Source of the DNA: Comamonadaceae bacterium
Lineage (GTDB): Bacteria; Pseudomonadota; Gammaproteobacteria; Burkholderiales; Burkholderiaceae_C
Assembly: GCA_013298415.1 (NCBI GenBank)
Contig: JAAFHN010000171.1
Span: 1 to 6,176 of the forward strand
Direction: 5' to 3'
Length of the DNA: 6,176 nucleotides
Part shown: one piece after another, positions 1 through 5,493 of the stretch
How positions within the stretch are numbered: position 1 is the first letter of the stretch
How the letters are laid out: each line of letters starts with the position of its first letter
The notes under the pieces: model-generated
What the model saw: the letters and a program-made list of their open reading frames with translations, nothing else
Database searches by the model: none
Told to the model about the DNA's origin: nothing
Made by a program: the position numbers and the translations under genes

Positions 1-111
1 GTGGCCGCGATCACCGGTCTGGCCGAGGGCACGATCAAAAGCCATTTGCACCGCAGCCGCGCCAAGCTGCGCGAGCTGCTCGCCCCTCAGTTTGGAGAAA
101 GTAAGCCATGA
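1..111 (+). CDS. ECF-type RNA polymerase sigma factor, C-terminal end (partial)
   Basis: This is the tail of a gene that begins left of the window; 36 codons remain before the TGA at 109-111. The residues visible include A-A-I-T-G-L-A-E-G-T-I-K-S-H-L-H-R-S-R followed by A-K-L-R-E-L-L. This is the usual form of the sigma region 4 helix-turn-helix in ECF (group IV) sigma factors, where the E-G-T-I/V-K-S-H/R-L-x-R-x-R helix contacts the -35 element. The protein would direct core RNA polymerase to a specific set of promoters, but its regulon cannot be told from this fragment. The stop overlaps the start of the next gene as ATGA, so the two are probably translated together. The GTG at position 1 is an internal codon, not a start. 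The family is clear; the subgroup is not. Confidence 0.85.
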   Translation: MAAITGLAEGTIKSHLHRSRAKLRELLAPQFGESKP

Positions 112-491
112 AACCCGATCCCAGCATTGCTAAAGCTCTTGCCCGTGCGGCACAAGCCGACCATTCCTCTGATCTTCCCCCCGACTTCGCCGCGCGCATC
201 GAGCGCTTGGCTTACGCGGCCGCACGCGCAGCCCGTCCGAGCGCGTGGGTGGAATGGGGGATTGCGGGCTTTACCGTCGGCTCTTTGCTGGTGGCGGCCT
301 GGTTTGCGCAGCAGCTTGACCCTGATTTGGCTCACGCGTGGGCGATTTCCCTGACCTGGTCGCCGCCGCAGTTGGCTGCGGCGGGCGGCGCTGGCAGCGG
401 GCTGCCAGCCTTGGTGTTGGCTGCGGTGCTGTGGCTCTTGATGCAGCGCTGGGGTGCGGGCGCGATCGCAACGAACAGCGCGCGGACATGA
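108..491 (+). CDS. Two-span membrane protein, candidate anti-sigma factor
   Basis: A 127-residue protein with no family I can name with certainty. The ATG at 108 overlaps the sigma factor stop by four bases and has a GGAG at 94-97, ten bases upstream. Residues 1-45 are hydrophilic and helical in character, with an L-P-P-D-F-A-A-R-I stretch at about 23-31, a type of segment often seen in small anti-sigma-like proteins. Two hydrophobic segments follow, at about 47-67 and 97-113, joined by a loop of about 30 residues. With the N-terminus inside, the loop would be periplasmic and both ends cytoplasmic. Position beside an ECF sigma gene, small size and membrane spans suggest an anti-sigma factor holding the sigma factor at the inner membrane. 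That role is inference: there is no zinc-binding His-x3-Cys-x2-Cys motif, and the protein contains no cysteine. A membrane protein of unknown function co-transcribed with the sigma gene is the alternative. Confidence 0.75.
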   Translation: MKPDPSIAKALARAAQADHSSDLPPDFAARIERLAYAAARAARPSAWVEWGIAGFTVGSLLVAAWFAQQLDPDLAHAWAISLTWSPPQLAAAGGAGSGLPALVLAAVLWLLMQRWGAGAIATNSART

Positions 492-801
492 GCAGGCCCG
501 GGTAAAGGCTCGCCGCAGCCTGATGCCAGCCCAAGCAGCCGCTTGCACAACTTGGCGGAGCAAGGCGCTACACCTTCTTCGCGATCCGCTCCGACTGGGG
601 CAGCACGAGCAAGCGAGGCGCTGACTTCACACAGTGCCTGCAATCGGTCTGCACACCCAACGCCATCCAACCCAGCGTCGCTTGAAACAGGTTGCCCCAA
701 GCTGAGCAGCGACCCAATTTCAAGAGAAATTGGCCTTCTGTCCTGACATTTACGACATTTGTTGCTGCGAATAAAGAAGCAATCTGTTGACCTAACCAGG
801 C
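492..801. other. Convergent intergenic region without a credible gene
   Basis: This 310-base stretch lies between the stop of the two-span membrane protein and the stop of the minus-strand FAH-family gene. Open frames run through it on both strands (for example 543-746 on plus), but they have no ribosome binding site, no recognisable motif and an Arg/Ser/Pro/Ala-rich composition typical of chance frames in GC-rich DNA. Structures seen are an imperfect short hairpin near 506-521 (AGGCT...AGCCT), the AT-rich hairpin at 714-733, and a direct repeat GACATTT at 745-751 and 754-760. Base composition becomes visibly more AT-rich after about 710. The probable role is transcription termination between convergent genes; a small RNA or a degenerate repeat cannot be excluded. 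Confidence 0.6.
714..733. terminator. Perfect 7-bp hairpin, possible terminator between convergent genes
   Basis: CCAATTT (714-720) and AAATTGG (727-733) are exact reverse complements around a six-base loop CAAGAG. The hairpin lies 222 bases after the plus-strand membrane protein gene and 68 bases beyond the end of the minus-strand FAH-family gene. The plus-strand continuation is pyrimidine-rich (CCTTCTGTCCT) but not a true T-run, and the minus-strand side has none. The stem is AT-rich, so it would be a weak intrinsic terminator; it may be only part of a larger structure. Confidence 0.3.
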
Positions 802-1956
802 TCAATTCTGAGCGATGCGCTGCACATCCCGCATCAGATCGACGATGCCGTAGCGCCAGGGCGGGGCTTGCGTGCTGGCGGTCACGGTGTTGCGCAGCTC
901 GCCCAGCTCCGGTGATCGGATGCTCACCACATCGCCGTCGATGTGCGTGAAGCCTTCGCCTGCTGCGATGCGATCCGCCGTGGGCACGGCCATGGTGCCG
1001 CAAAAAAGCATCGCGCCATCGGGGTAGTCGTGGCCATCGAAGAGCTGGCGTGCCAGCTCGCTCGGGTCGCGGCTGATCGCGCTCATCGTGTTCACGCAGC
1101 GGGTATGAAAGCCGTTCGGATGCAGGGTGCTTGCCGGGCCAGTCACTTCCAGCTCGATTTCGGCGCTGCGCACGTGGTCCAGCGAAAAGTCCTCGTCAAA
1201 AAGGCGAATCCACGGGCCGATGGCAGTGGAGGCGTTGTTGTCTTTTGCACGGCCTAAGAGCAGCGCGCTGCGGCCTTCCACATCGCGCAGGTTCACATCG
1301 TTGCCCAAAGCCGCGCCCACGATCTGCCCACCGCAATCGATGGCCAGCACCACCTCCGGCTCTGGGTTGTTCCAAGTGCTGCGATGAATGCCAATTTGCG
1401 CGCCGTGGCCCACTGCGGCCATGGGCGGGCATTTCGTGAAAATCTCCGCATCGGGGCCAATGCCCACTTCCAGGTAAGCGCTCCACAGGCCGCGCGCTTT
1501 CAGCGCGGCGGCGAGCTGCTGGGCGGCTTCAGACCCAGGCCGCAGTTTGGAAAGCTCGTTGCCCAGCAGGTGGTGGATTTCGTCGCGCAAGGCAAGCGCC
1601 CGCGCAGGATCGCCCTTGGCTTGTTCCTCAATCAAGCGTTCCAGCAAACTTGCGGCAAAGGTTACGCCCGCTGCCTTCACCGGCTGCACATCGCAAGGGG
1701 CCAGCCAGGCGCAAGGCGCAGATTCGCTCTGCTGCAAAGCCTGCGAGGTGTGCCAAGCCGCCAAGCAAGCAGCAGCCGGATTTGGCGCGCGCAGGACGTG
1801 CCCGGCGGTCGGCAATTGCGCGCTCACATCCCGCCACTGCCCCTGCCGCCCCACGATCACGCGCGGCATGCGGTGCAATGCGCTGAAGCAGCGCGCGAGG
1901 TAAAGGCCCGCGGGAGGTGGTGCCGCCAGCGCAGCGAAGGATGTCAGATTGGTCAT
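802..1956 (-). CDS. Fumarylacetoacetate hydrolase (FAH) superfamily enzyme
   Basis: A 384-residue protein of the FAH superfamily, whose members cleave or dehydrate 2-oxo acids using a divalent metal, normally in the cytoplasm; no signal peptide is evident. The C-terminal two thirds hold the fold's landmarks: V-G-H-G-A-Q-I-G-I-H (182-191), N-N-P-E-P-E-V (196-202) with E199 and E201 as likely metal ligands, and L-G-N-D-V-N-L-R-D (217-225) with D220 as the third, 19 residues after E201. R-S-A-L-L-L-G-R-A-K-D-N-N (229-241) follows, with K238 as a likely active-site lysine. The E-x-E-(18)-D spacing and a longer N-terminal domain of about 160 residues recall 2-keto-3-deoxy-D-arabinonate dehydratase-like members rather than short FAHD1-type proteins. 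The substrate is unknown because no sugar or aromatic pathway genes are adjacent. The start at 1956 (MTNLTS...) places the N-terminal domain as in relatives; its ribosome binding site is weak, and the frame stays open to 2199. Family is firm; reaction is inference. Confidence 0.88.
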   Translation of the reverse strand: MTNLTSFAALAAPPPAGLYLARCFSALHRMPRVIVGRQGQWRDVSAQLPTAGHVLRAPNPAAACLAAWHTSQALQQSESAPCAWLAPCDVQPVKAAGVTFAASLLERLIEEQAKGDPARALALRDEIHHLLGNELSKLRPGSEAAQQLAAALKARGLWSAYLEVGIGPDAEIFTKCPPMAAVGHGAQIGIHRSTWNNPEPEVVLAIDCGGQIVGAALGNDVNLRDVEGRSALLLGRAKDNNASTAIGPWIRLFDEDFSLDHVRSAEIELEVTGPASTLHPNGFHTRCVNTMSAISRDPSELARQLFDGHDYPDGAMLFCGTMAVPTADRIAAGEGFTHIDGDVVSIRSPELGELRNTVTASTQAPPWRYGIVDLMRDVQRIAQN

Positions 1957-2075
1957 GATGCAAAGCGTATCCGCACCCTGTGCTCGCCAGCTTTCGCTGC
2001 GCAGCCGCATTGCCAAGCGCACTCGGCACTCGGATTGCCGCATCGAGCGCCAGGGGTGCGTTAGCTGATCCAGTG

Positions 2076-2093
2076 CCGCGCTCAGCAGCGCGG
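2076..2093. other. GC-rich hairpin, 7-bp perfect stem
   Basis: CCGCGCT (2076-2082) pairs exactly with AGCGCGG (2087-2093) around a CAGC tetraloop, and G-U pairs could extend the stem outward on the plus strand. No T-run follows on either strand, so it is not an obvious terminator. It lies in the presumed leader or promoter region of the divergent genes; role unknown. Confidence 0.35.
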
Positions 2094-2121
2094 TGCGGAG
2101 ATAATCGTGCCCAGGTTCGGA

Positions 2122-2158
2122 GTCCGCCCGCCGCGTACTTGTCGGCGTCCCCGCGGAC
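2122..2158. other. Nested GC-rich hairpin in the divergent intergenic region
   Basis: An outer stem GTCCGC (2122-2127) / GCGGAC (2153-2158) encloses an inner stem CGCCG (2129-2133) / CGGCG (2143-2147) with a nine-base loop. If transcribed on plus, it would lie in the 5' leader of gspF about 110 bases before the start. In GC-rich DNA such pairing can occur by chance; the two-tier arrangement is what makes it notable. Confidence 0.3.
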
Positions 2159-2215
2159 GGCGGTAAGCGTTTGCTTCGGGACTGTTCGGGCGGCCACAAG
2201 CGCGAACACCCAACG

Positions 2216-2226
2216 TGTCAGTGACA
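2216..2226. promoter_or_regulatory. Palindrome TGTCA-G-TGACA, candidate operator upstream of gspF
   Basis: TGTCA (2216-2220) and TGACA (2222-2226) are perfect inverted half-sites around one central G. The centre is 50 bases before the gspF start. The right half overlaps GTGACA (2221-2226), which matches five of six bases of a -35 hexamer. This is the geometry of a dimeric regulator site, but which regulator would bind, and whether one does, cannot be told from sequence. Confidence 0.3.
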
Positions 2227-2270
2227 GGCCCTGCAATGAATCGTCGCTCCCCAACGATCTAGGTTTGAGC

Positions 2271-3476
2271 ATGAAGTATAAATTTGAGGCGGCAGACAAA
2301 AATGGACACGCGATCGTGGACCATTTAGACGCCACCAGCACGAATGAAGCAATTTCTCAATTGCTGAGCCGTGGCCTCACGCCGATCGAGGTGAAACCAG
2401 AGACCGAGGCCAGGGCCGATGCGCCGAGCAGCCCTTACGGGCGCACAACCCAAAAAGACTTAGCCCAAATCGTGCGTGAAATCGCCACGATGCTTGAGTC
2501 AGGCGTCGGGTTGGTAGAGGCCTTTGAAACACTCAGTGACCGATCAAACACCGGCAAAAGCACCGAGGCGATGGCCCGCGTGCTGCGCGCTCTGCAACAA
2601 GGGCAGTCTTTTTCAGAAGCATTGACCGCCGCCGGATTTGATTTTCCCTCATATGTCTATGTGCTCATCAATGCGGGAGAAGCCACTGGGGAAATGGCGC
2701 AATGCCTGACAAGTGCTGCGGATCAAATGGAGTTTGATGAGCAATTGAGAAATGAAACGAAAGAAGCACTGATTTATCCTTCGATTCTTGTTTCTTCGGG
2801 TTTGTTGGCTATTGCCTTTATTTTCGCCTTCGTGGTACCTAGATTTTCCACCCTGCTCGAAGGGCGCGGGGTAGATTTGCCGTTCTTGTCGCAAATCGTG
2901 CTTAAGGCAGGTCGATTCACCAACGTGTACTGGATTCAGATACTGCTGGGATGCCTGTTTTTTGTGGTCGTGGCGGTGGGCCTCCTGCGCCAACCAGGTG
3001 CTGTGAATGCACTTCGAGCGCTTGCTCTGAAAGTGCCCGTCCTGGGTCACTGGATCTTGTCTGGCGAAACCGCGCGTTGGACCTCGATGTTGAGCGTGCT
3101 GCTTGCAGGGCGCGTTCCGATCCTCGCGGCGGTGGAGATGGCTGCGAACGCGGGGCAAATGCCGCGCACGAAAAGCCTGCTTCAGGCAGTTGGCGGAGAG
3201 ATGCGGGCCGGCAAGTCGCTCTCAGATGCCGTCAAGGATCGAAAGCTATTGAACCAATCTGCCCTCACGATGCTGCGCGTAGGCGAGAAATCGGGCGCTG
3301 TCGTGAAGATGGCTCGCCACATCGCCTTGAACAGCGCCGATCAGCATCGCCGCATGCAGCGCCGAGTCATTGCCTTGATCGAGCCAGCCAGCATCATCGT
3401 GATCGGTGTCGCGCTCGGCACCATCATGATTGGTGTCGTGCTGGCCATGACCAGCCTAACGGAGATTAAATTTTGA
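2271..3476 (+). CDS. gspF: Type II secretion system inner-membrane platform protein GspF
   Basis: A 401-residue polytopic inner-membrane protein of the GspF/PilC family, the platform that couples the cytoplasmic ATPase GspE to pseudopilus assembly. An N-terminal segment (M-K-Y-K-F-E-A, residues 1-55) precedes two T2SSF domains, at about 62-190 and 265-393. The first contains L-A-Q-I-V-R-E-I-A-T-M-L-E-S-G-V (64-79) and G-E-A-T-G-E-M (136-142); the second repeats the pattern with L-L-A-G-R-V-P-I (277-284) and G-E-K-S-G-A (338-343). Hydrophobic spans lie at about 171-190, 222-240 and 373-393, the usual three. Length is normal for the family. The ATG at 2271 has an AGG seven bases upstream (2261-2263) and begins at the conserved M-x-x-F/Y sequence. 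The frame is open upstream, but that part looks non-coding. It is the first gene of the operon, and no gspE precedes it. Codon use is somewhat more AT-rich than in the FAH-family gene. Confidence 0.95.
   Translation: MKYKFEAADKNGHAIVDHLDATSTNEAISQLLSRGLTPIEVKPETEARADAPSSPYGRTTQKDLAQIVREIATMLESGVGLVEAFETLSDRSNTGKSTEAMARVLRALQQGQSFSEALTAAGFDFPSYVYVLINAGEATGEMAQCLTSAADQMEFDEQLRNETKEALIYPSILVSSGLLAIAFIFAFVVPRFSTLLEGRGVDLPFLSQIVLKAGRFTNVYWIQILLGCLFFVVVAVGLLRQPGAVNALRALALKVPVLGHWILSGETARWTSMLSVLLAGRVPILAAVEMAANAGQMPRTKSLLQAVGGEMRAGKSLSDAVKDRKLLNQSALTMLRVGEKSGAVVKMARHIALNSADQHRRMQRRVIALIEPASIIVIGVALGTIMIGVVLAMTSLTEIKF
3461..3464 (+). promoter_or_regulatory. Ribosome binding site deciding the TTG start of gspG
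   Basis: GGAG at 3461-3464, inside the end of gspF, lies eight bases before the TTG at 3473. An in-frame TAA at 3467-3469 blocks any earlier start except an unlikely ATT at 3470, and there is no other ATG, GTG or TTG before the pseudopilin cleavage site, so this site fixes the start. Confidence 0.75.
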
Positions 3477-3979
3477 AACAATTCCATTTTGCCCGCCACT
3501 GCCGCGAAGCGCGGTGTCTTGACCAACTACCGGCGGCGAAAAGCGGGCGGCGCGGATTCACGCTGATTGAGATGCTGGTCGTTCTGGTTTTGGTTGGGCT
3601 GCTGGCTGGCTTGGTAGGCCCGCGCCTCTTCTCCAGGGTTGACACCGCTAAGGCCCAGACCGCACAGGCGCAGATCTCTTTGCTGAAAGGTGCCTTGGAA
3701 ACCTTGAGACTCGACATTGGCCAGTACCCGAACACAGCCGAAGGCCTGGCCTGGCTGGTCACCGCTCCGGGCGACCCGCAGTATGCTGCGCGGTGGAGAG
3801 GCCCCTATCTGAACGGTGCCCTGCCGCTCGACCCGTGGGGACGCGCCTACCAGTATGTGCCGCCAGCGGATTCGAGTCAGAGTTTCAAACTCTTGTCTCT
3901 CGGCGCCGACGGCAAGCCAGGCGGCGCGGGGAACGACGCAGATGTAGGCGATGTGACACCGCCCGAGGCCGCTAAGTAG
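3473..3979 (+). CDS. gspG: Major pseudopilin GspG
   Basis: A 168-residue prepilin whose mature form polymerises into the periplasmic pseudopilus that pushes substrates through the outer-membrane secretin. The leader ends R-R-G (26-28) and is followed by F-T-L-I-E-M-L-V-V-L (29-38), with the conserved Glu at mature +5 (E33) and a hydrophobic helix to about residue 48. The C-terminal part has the GspG hallmarks: Y-P-N-T-A-E-G-L (85-92), W-R-G-P-Y-L (109-114), D-P-W-G-R-A-Y-Q-Y (120-128), and the glycine/aspartate-rich L-S-L-G-A-D-G-K-P-G-G loop (141-151) followed by N-D-A-D (154-157), the calcium-binding region. The mature chain of 140 residues is typical. The start is TTG, overlapping the gspF stop by four bases and preceded by a good GGAG. 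The resulting 28-residue leader is long and basic, with two cysteines. Processing needs a prepilin peptidase encoded elsewhere. Confidence 0.95.
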   Translation: MKQFHFARHCREARCLDQLPAAKSGRRGFTLIEMLVVLVLVGLLAGLVGPRLFSRVDTAKAQTAQAQISLLKGALETLRLDIGQYPNTAEGLAWLVTAPGDPQYAARWRGPYLNGALPLDPWGRAYQYVPPADSSQSFKLLSLGADGKPGGAGNDADVGDVTPPEAAK

Positions 3980-3980
3980 T

Positions 3981-4421
3981 GTGAGTGTCCGAAGGCCCTT
4001 CTTAGTGTCGCTGGCCCGCCTCCGCGAGCAGGGCTTCACCTTGCTCGAAATGCTCGTTGTGCTCGCGCTCATTGGCTTGATGGCTGCGGTAGCTCTGCCT
4101 CCGATCGCTCGGCAAATCGATGCAAGAGCGGAGCAAGCCGAGCTGCAGCAAGTGCTTGCCCTGATCGCCGGGCTCTCGGCCACCGCGATGTTAGAAGGCC
4201 GAGGATTTGCGCTGGCCGCACTGCCAAATGAAAACATTGCCAACCTGAACTTCCCATCGAATTGGAGCGCCGTGTTTGAACCCAATTTGATCGTTTCACC
4301 GGCTCCGTCTTGCAACGATTCGAAGATCACTTTGAAAAGAATTGGGTCGTCAAGCGCGGAATATTTATTTCGAATTGAAGCCCGATCTTGTCGATTGTCA
4401 AATCAGCTCAGATCGATATGA
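3981..4421 (+). CDS. gspH: Minor pseudopilin GspH
   Basis: A 146-residue prepilin-like protein, assigned as GspH by its place between gspG and gspI and by its size; sequence beyond the N-terminus is poorly conserved in this family. The leader ends R-E-Q-G (15-18), then F-T-L-L-E-M-L-V-V-L (19-28) with Glu at +5 (E23), and the hydrophobic helix runs to about 40. The globular part has cysteines at 111 and 137 that could form a periplasmic disulfide. The GTG at 3981 starts one base after the gspG stop, with a GAGG at 3965-3968, twelve bases away. A second in-frame GTG at 4005 has GAAGG (3991-3995) nine bases upstream and would give a ten-residue leader, so it is a real alternative. The last part of the gene is more AT-rich than its beginning. 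GspH is thought to link the tip complex to the GspG shaft. Confidence 0.85.
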   Translation: MSVRRPFLVSLARLREQGFTLLEMLVVLALIGLMAAVALPPIARQIDARAEQAELQQVLALIAGLSATAMLEGRGFALAALPNENIANLNFPSNWSAVFEPNLIVSPAPSCNDSKITLKRIGSSSAEYLFRIEARSCRLSNQLRSI

Positions 4422-4870
4422 AGAAAAAATCTCGTCACCTCTCAAGCGGATTTGGTCTGCTAGAGGCTTTGGTTGCGCTGGTATTGTTTGCCGGAGTGGG
4501 TGTGGTCATCATCGCATGGCTGCAACAGAGTCTTTCAACCACGGTGCGTGTTCAGTCTTCTCTAGACGAAAGCATCCTGCGTGGCACGATGTTGGATTTC
4601 ATTACCGCAGTTAATCTGTACGATCGTCCAAGCGGAGAAGAACGCGTGGGCGACCATATTTTTCAATGGAAAACTGAAACAGTTGTGCCGGAGGAGGCGC
4701 AAATGGGGTACCCGATGGGTGTGGGAAGGTACGGGGTGAAGCTCGTACAGGTCCAATTGACCGCCAAAACGCTCGAAGGAAGTCAACCGGTCATCGCGCA
4801 ATCCGTAACGCTCTTGGCGCATCGCGCTCTGGTGACGCAGACCGCAGAGCCCAAACTATTCGGGAATTGA
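4418..4870 (+). CDS. gspI: Minor pseudopilin GspI
   Basis: A 150-residue minor pseudopilin; GspI forms the core of the I-J-K tip complex and is thought to start pseudopilus assembly. A short basic leader M-K-K-K-S-R-H-L-S-S-G (1-11) precedes F-G-L-L-E-A-L-V-A-L (12-21). The +5 Glu is present (E16), but Gly replaces the usual Thr at +2. The E-A-L-V-A-L form is typical of GspI. The hydrophobic helix extends to about residue 35. The ATG at 4418 overlaps the gspH stop as ATGA and gives the short basic leader expected; a TTG at 4388 in the same frame would add ten residues and is less likely. No strong ribosome binding site precedes the ATG, which fits translational coupling to gspH. Length is slightly above the common 120-130 residues. 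Confidence 0.88.
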   Translation: MKKKSRHLSSGFGLLEALVALVLFAGVGVVIIAWLQQSLSTTVRVQSSLDESILRGTMLDFITAVNLYDRPSGEERVGDHIFQWKTETVVPEEAQMGYPMGVGRYGVKLVQVQLTAKTLEGSQPVIAQSVTLLAHRALVTQTAEPKLFGN

Positions 4871-5493
4871 TGAAAACAGCCCATGTACGATCACAAGGCT
4901 TCACGCTGATCGAAACCTTGATCGCACTGATCATCACGAGCATGCTGGCAGGGTTGCTCGTGTCCGCGCTTTTTTTCGCTGCACGCACGCAGTCGGGCAT
5001 GAGCAAAGTGGCGCTTCAAATGTTTGAAGCGCCAGCGGCCAGGCACAAATTTCAGTACGTACTGGCGCACTGCCTGGCCGCGTCAGCCAGTGCCAAGGAA
5101 AACTTCATTGGAAGCGCCGATCGGATCGACTGTTTTTCGCTTCAAAGTTTGTCGGTGGGGGAAGCCCCGGCGCCCGTTCGGATTCAGTGGAGCCTCATAG
5201 CTGGTGGTCCGGGCATGAAGAAGCTCATGTACCGAGACGAGTGGATGCCTGCCGGAGAGCAGGCAGAAATCGCAAGCTTCCCCGAGCGCAGTGCGTTTCG
5301 GTACTGGTCGAGCGATGCCGCGCCTTCGGCGAGCTGGCCCCCCAGCGCCAACAAGCGCGCATGGATTCCGCAAAGAATTGAAATCCTGGATCGAAGCAGG
5401 AGCGAGCCCGTGGTGATTTGGGGGGTGACGTTGGGAGCAAGCGGCTGGCCGGAGCCAACGCCACCATCAGTTTTTGGCTTGCCGTTGCGATGA
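4870..5493 (+). CDS. gspJ: Minor pseudopilin GspJ
   Basis: A 207-residue minor pseudopilin, within the usual range for GspJ. The leader M-K-T-A-H-V-R-S-Q-G (1-10) is followed by F-T-L-I-E-T-L-I-A-L (11-20) with Glu at +5 (E15), and the hydrophobic helix runs to about 36. The globular domain is poorly conserved; R-I-Q-W-S-L (104-109) and M-Y-R-D-E-W (120-125) resemble the W/Y-rich strands of GspJ, where a typical pattern is L-x-R after a short turn. Cysteines at 68 and 88 could pair. The ATG at 4870 shares one base with the gspI stop (TGATG) and has GGGA (4862-4865) close upstream; the TTG just before it at 4867 is an unlikely start. It would sit with GspI and GspK at the pseudopilus tip. Confidence 0.88.
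   Translation: MKTAHVRSQGFTLIETLIALIITSMLAGLLVSALFFAARTQSGMSKVALQMFEAPAARHKFQYVLAHCLAASASAKENFIGSADRIDCFSLQSLSVGEAPAPVRIQWSLIAGGPGMKKLMYRDEWMPAGEQAEIASFPERSAFRYWSSDAAPSASWPPSANKRAWIPQRIEILDRSRSEPVVIWGVTLGASGWPEPTPPSVFGLPLR

Larger units (their letters stand above)
1957..2270. other. Divergent intergenic region between FAH-family gene and gspF
   Basis: These 314 bases must carry the start signals for the minus-strand FAH-family gene and the plus-strand T2SS operon. No convincing sigma-70 promoter with both hexamers properly spaced was found in either direction. A GATAAT resembling a -10 box at 2100-2105 (plus) has no good -35 partner, and GTGACA at 2221-2226 resembles a -35 box but has no -10 at 16-18 bases. 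Structured elements are the hairpin 2076-2093, the nested hairpin 2122-2158 and the palindrome 2216-2226. Open frames on both strands continue from the flanking genes through most of the region, but I see no conserved motif in them. Confidence 0.55.

Noticed and set aside
543..746. 67-residue plus-strand open frame between the two-span membrane protein and the FAH-family gene
   Set aside because: It has a TTG start with no ribosome binding site, Ser/Ala/Pro/Arg-rich low-information composition, no motif, and a competing open frame on the opposite strand; probably chance.
785..800. GTTGACCTAAC, examined as an integron attC-like core
   Set aside because: No matching partner core site (GTTRRRY) with pairing arms is found at a suitable distance, and there are no cassette genes.
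332..1003. Long minus-strand open frame crossing the membrane protein and the end of the FAH-family gene
   Set aside because: It overlaps two better-supported genes in other frames and shows no recognisable domain.
2100..2105. GATAAT as a plus-strand -10 box
   Set aside because: No acceptable -35 hexamer lies 16-18 bases upstream and there is no extended -10 TG, so it is not listed as a promoter.
2113..2127. GGTTCGGAGTCC, resembling a tRNA T-arm
   Set aside because: The flanking bases do not form the 5-bp T-stem, and no acceptor, D or anticodon arms can be drawn around it.
1980..2270. Extension of the gspF frame upstream of the ATG at 2271
   Set aside because: The open frame is expected by chance in GC-rich DNA; residues are not GspF-like, and the ATG at 2271 has a ribosome binding site and begins at the conserved N-terminus.
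1628..2341. 237-codon minus-strand open frame overlapping the FAH-family gene and gspF start
   Set aside because: It is a frame shadow: the alternate frame of the FAH-family gene carries all recognised motifs, while this one has none.
4388..4417. Earlier TTG start for gspI
   Set aside because: It would add ten residues before the short basic leader and lacks a good ribosome binding site; the ATG at 4418 overlaps the gspH stop as ATGA.
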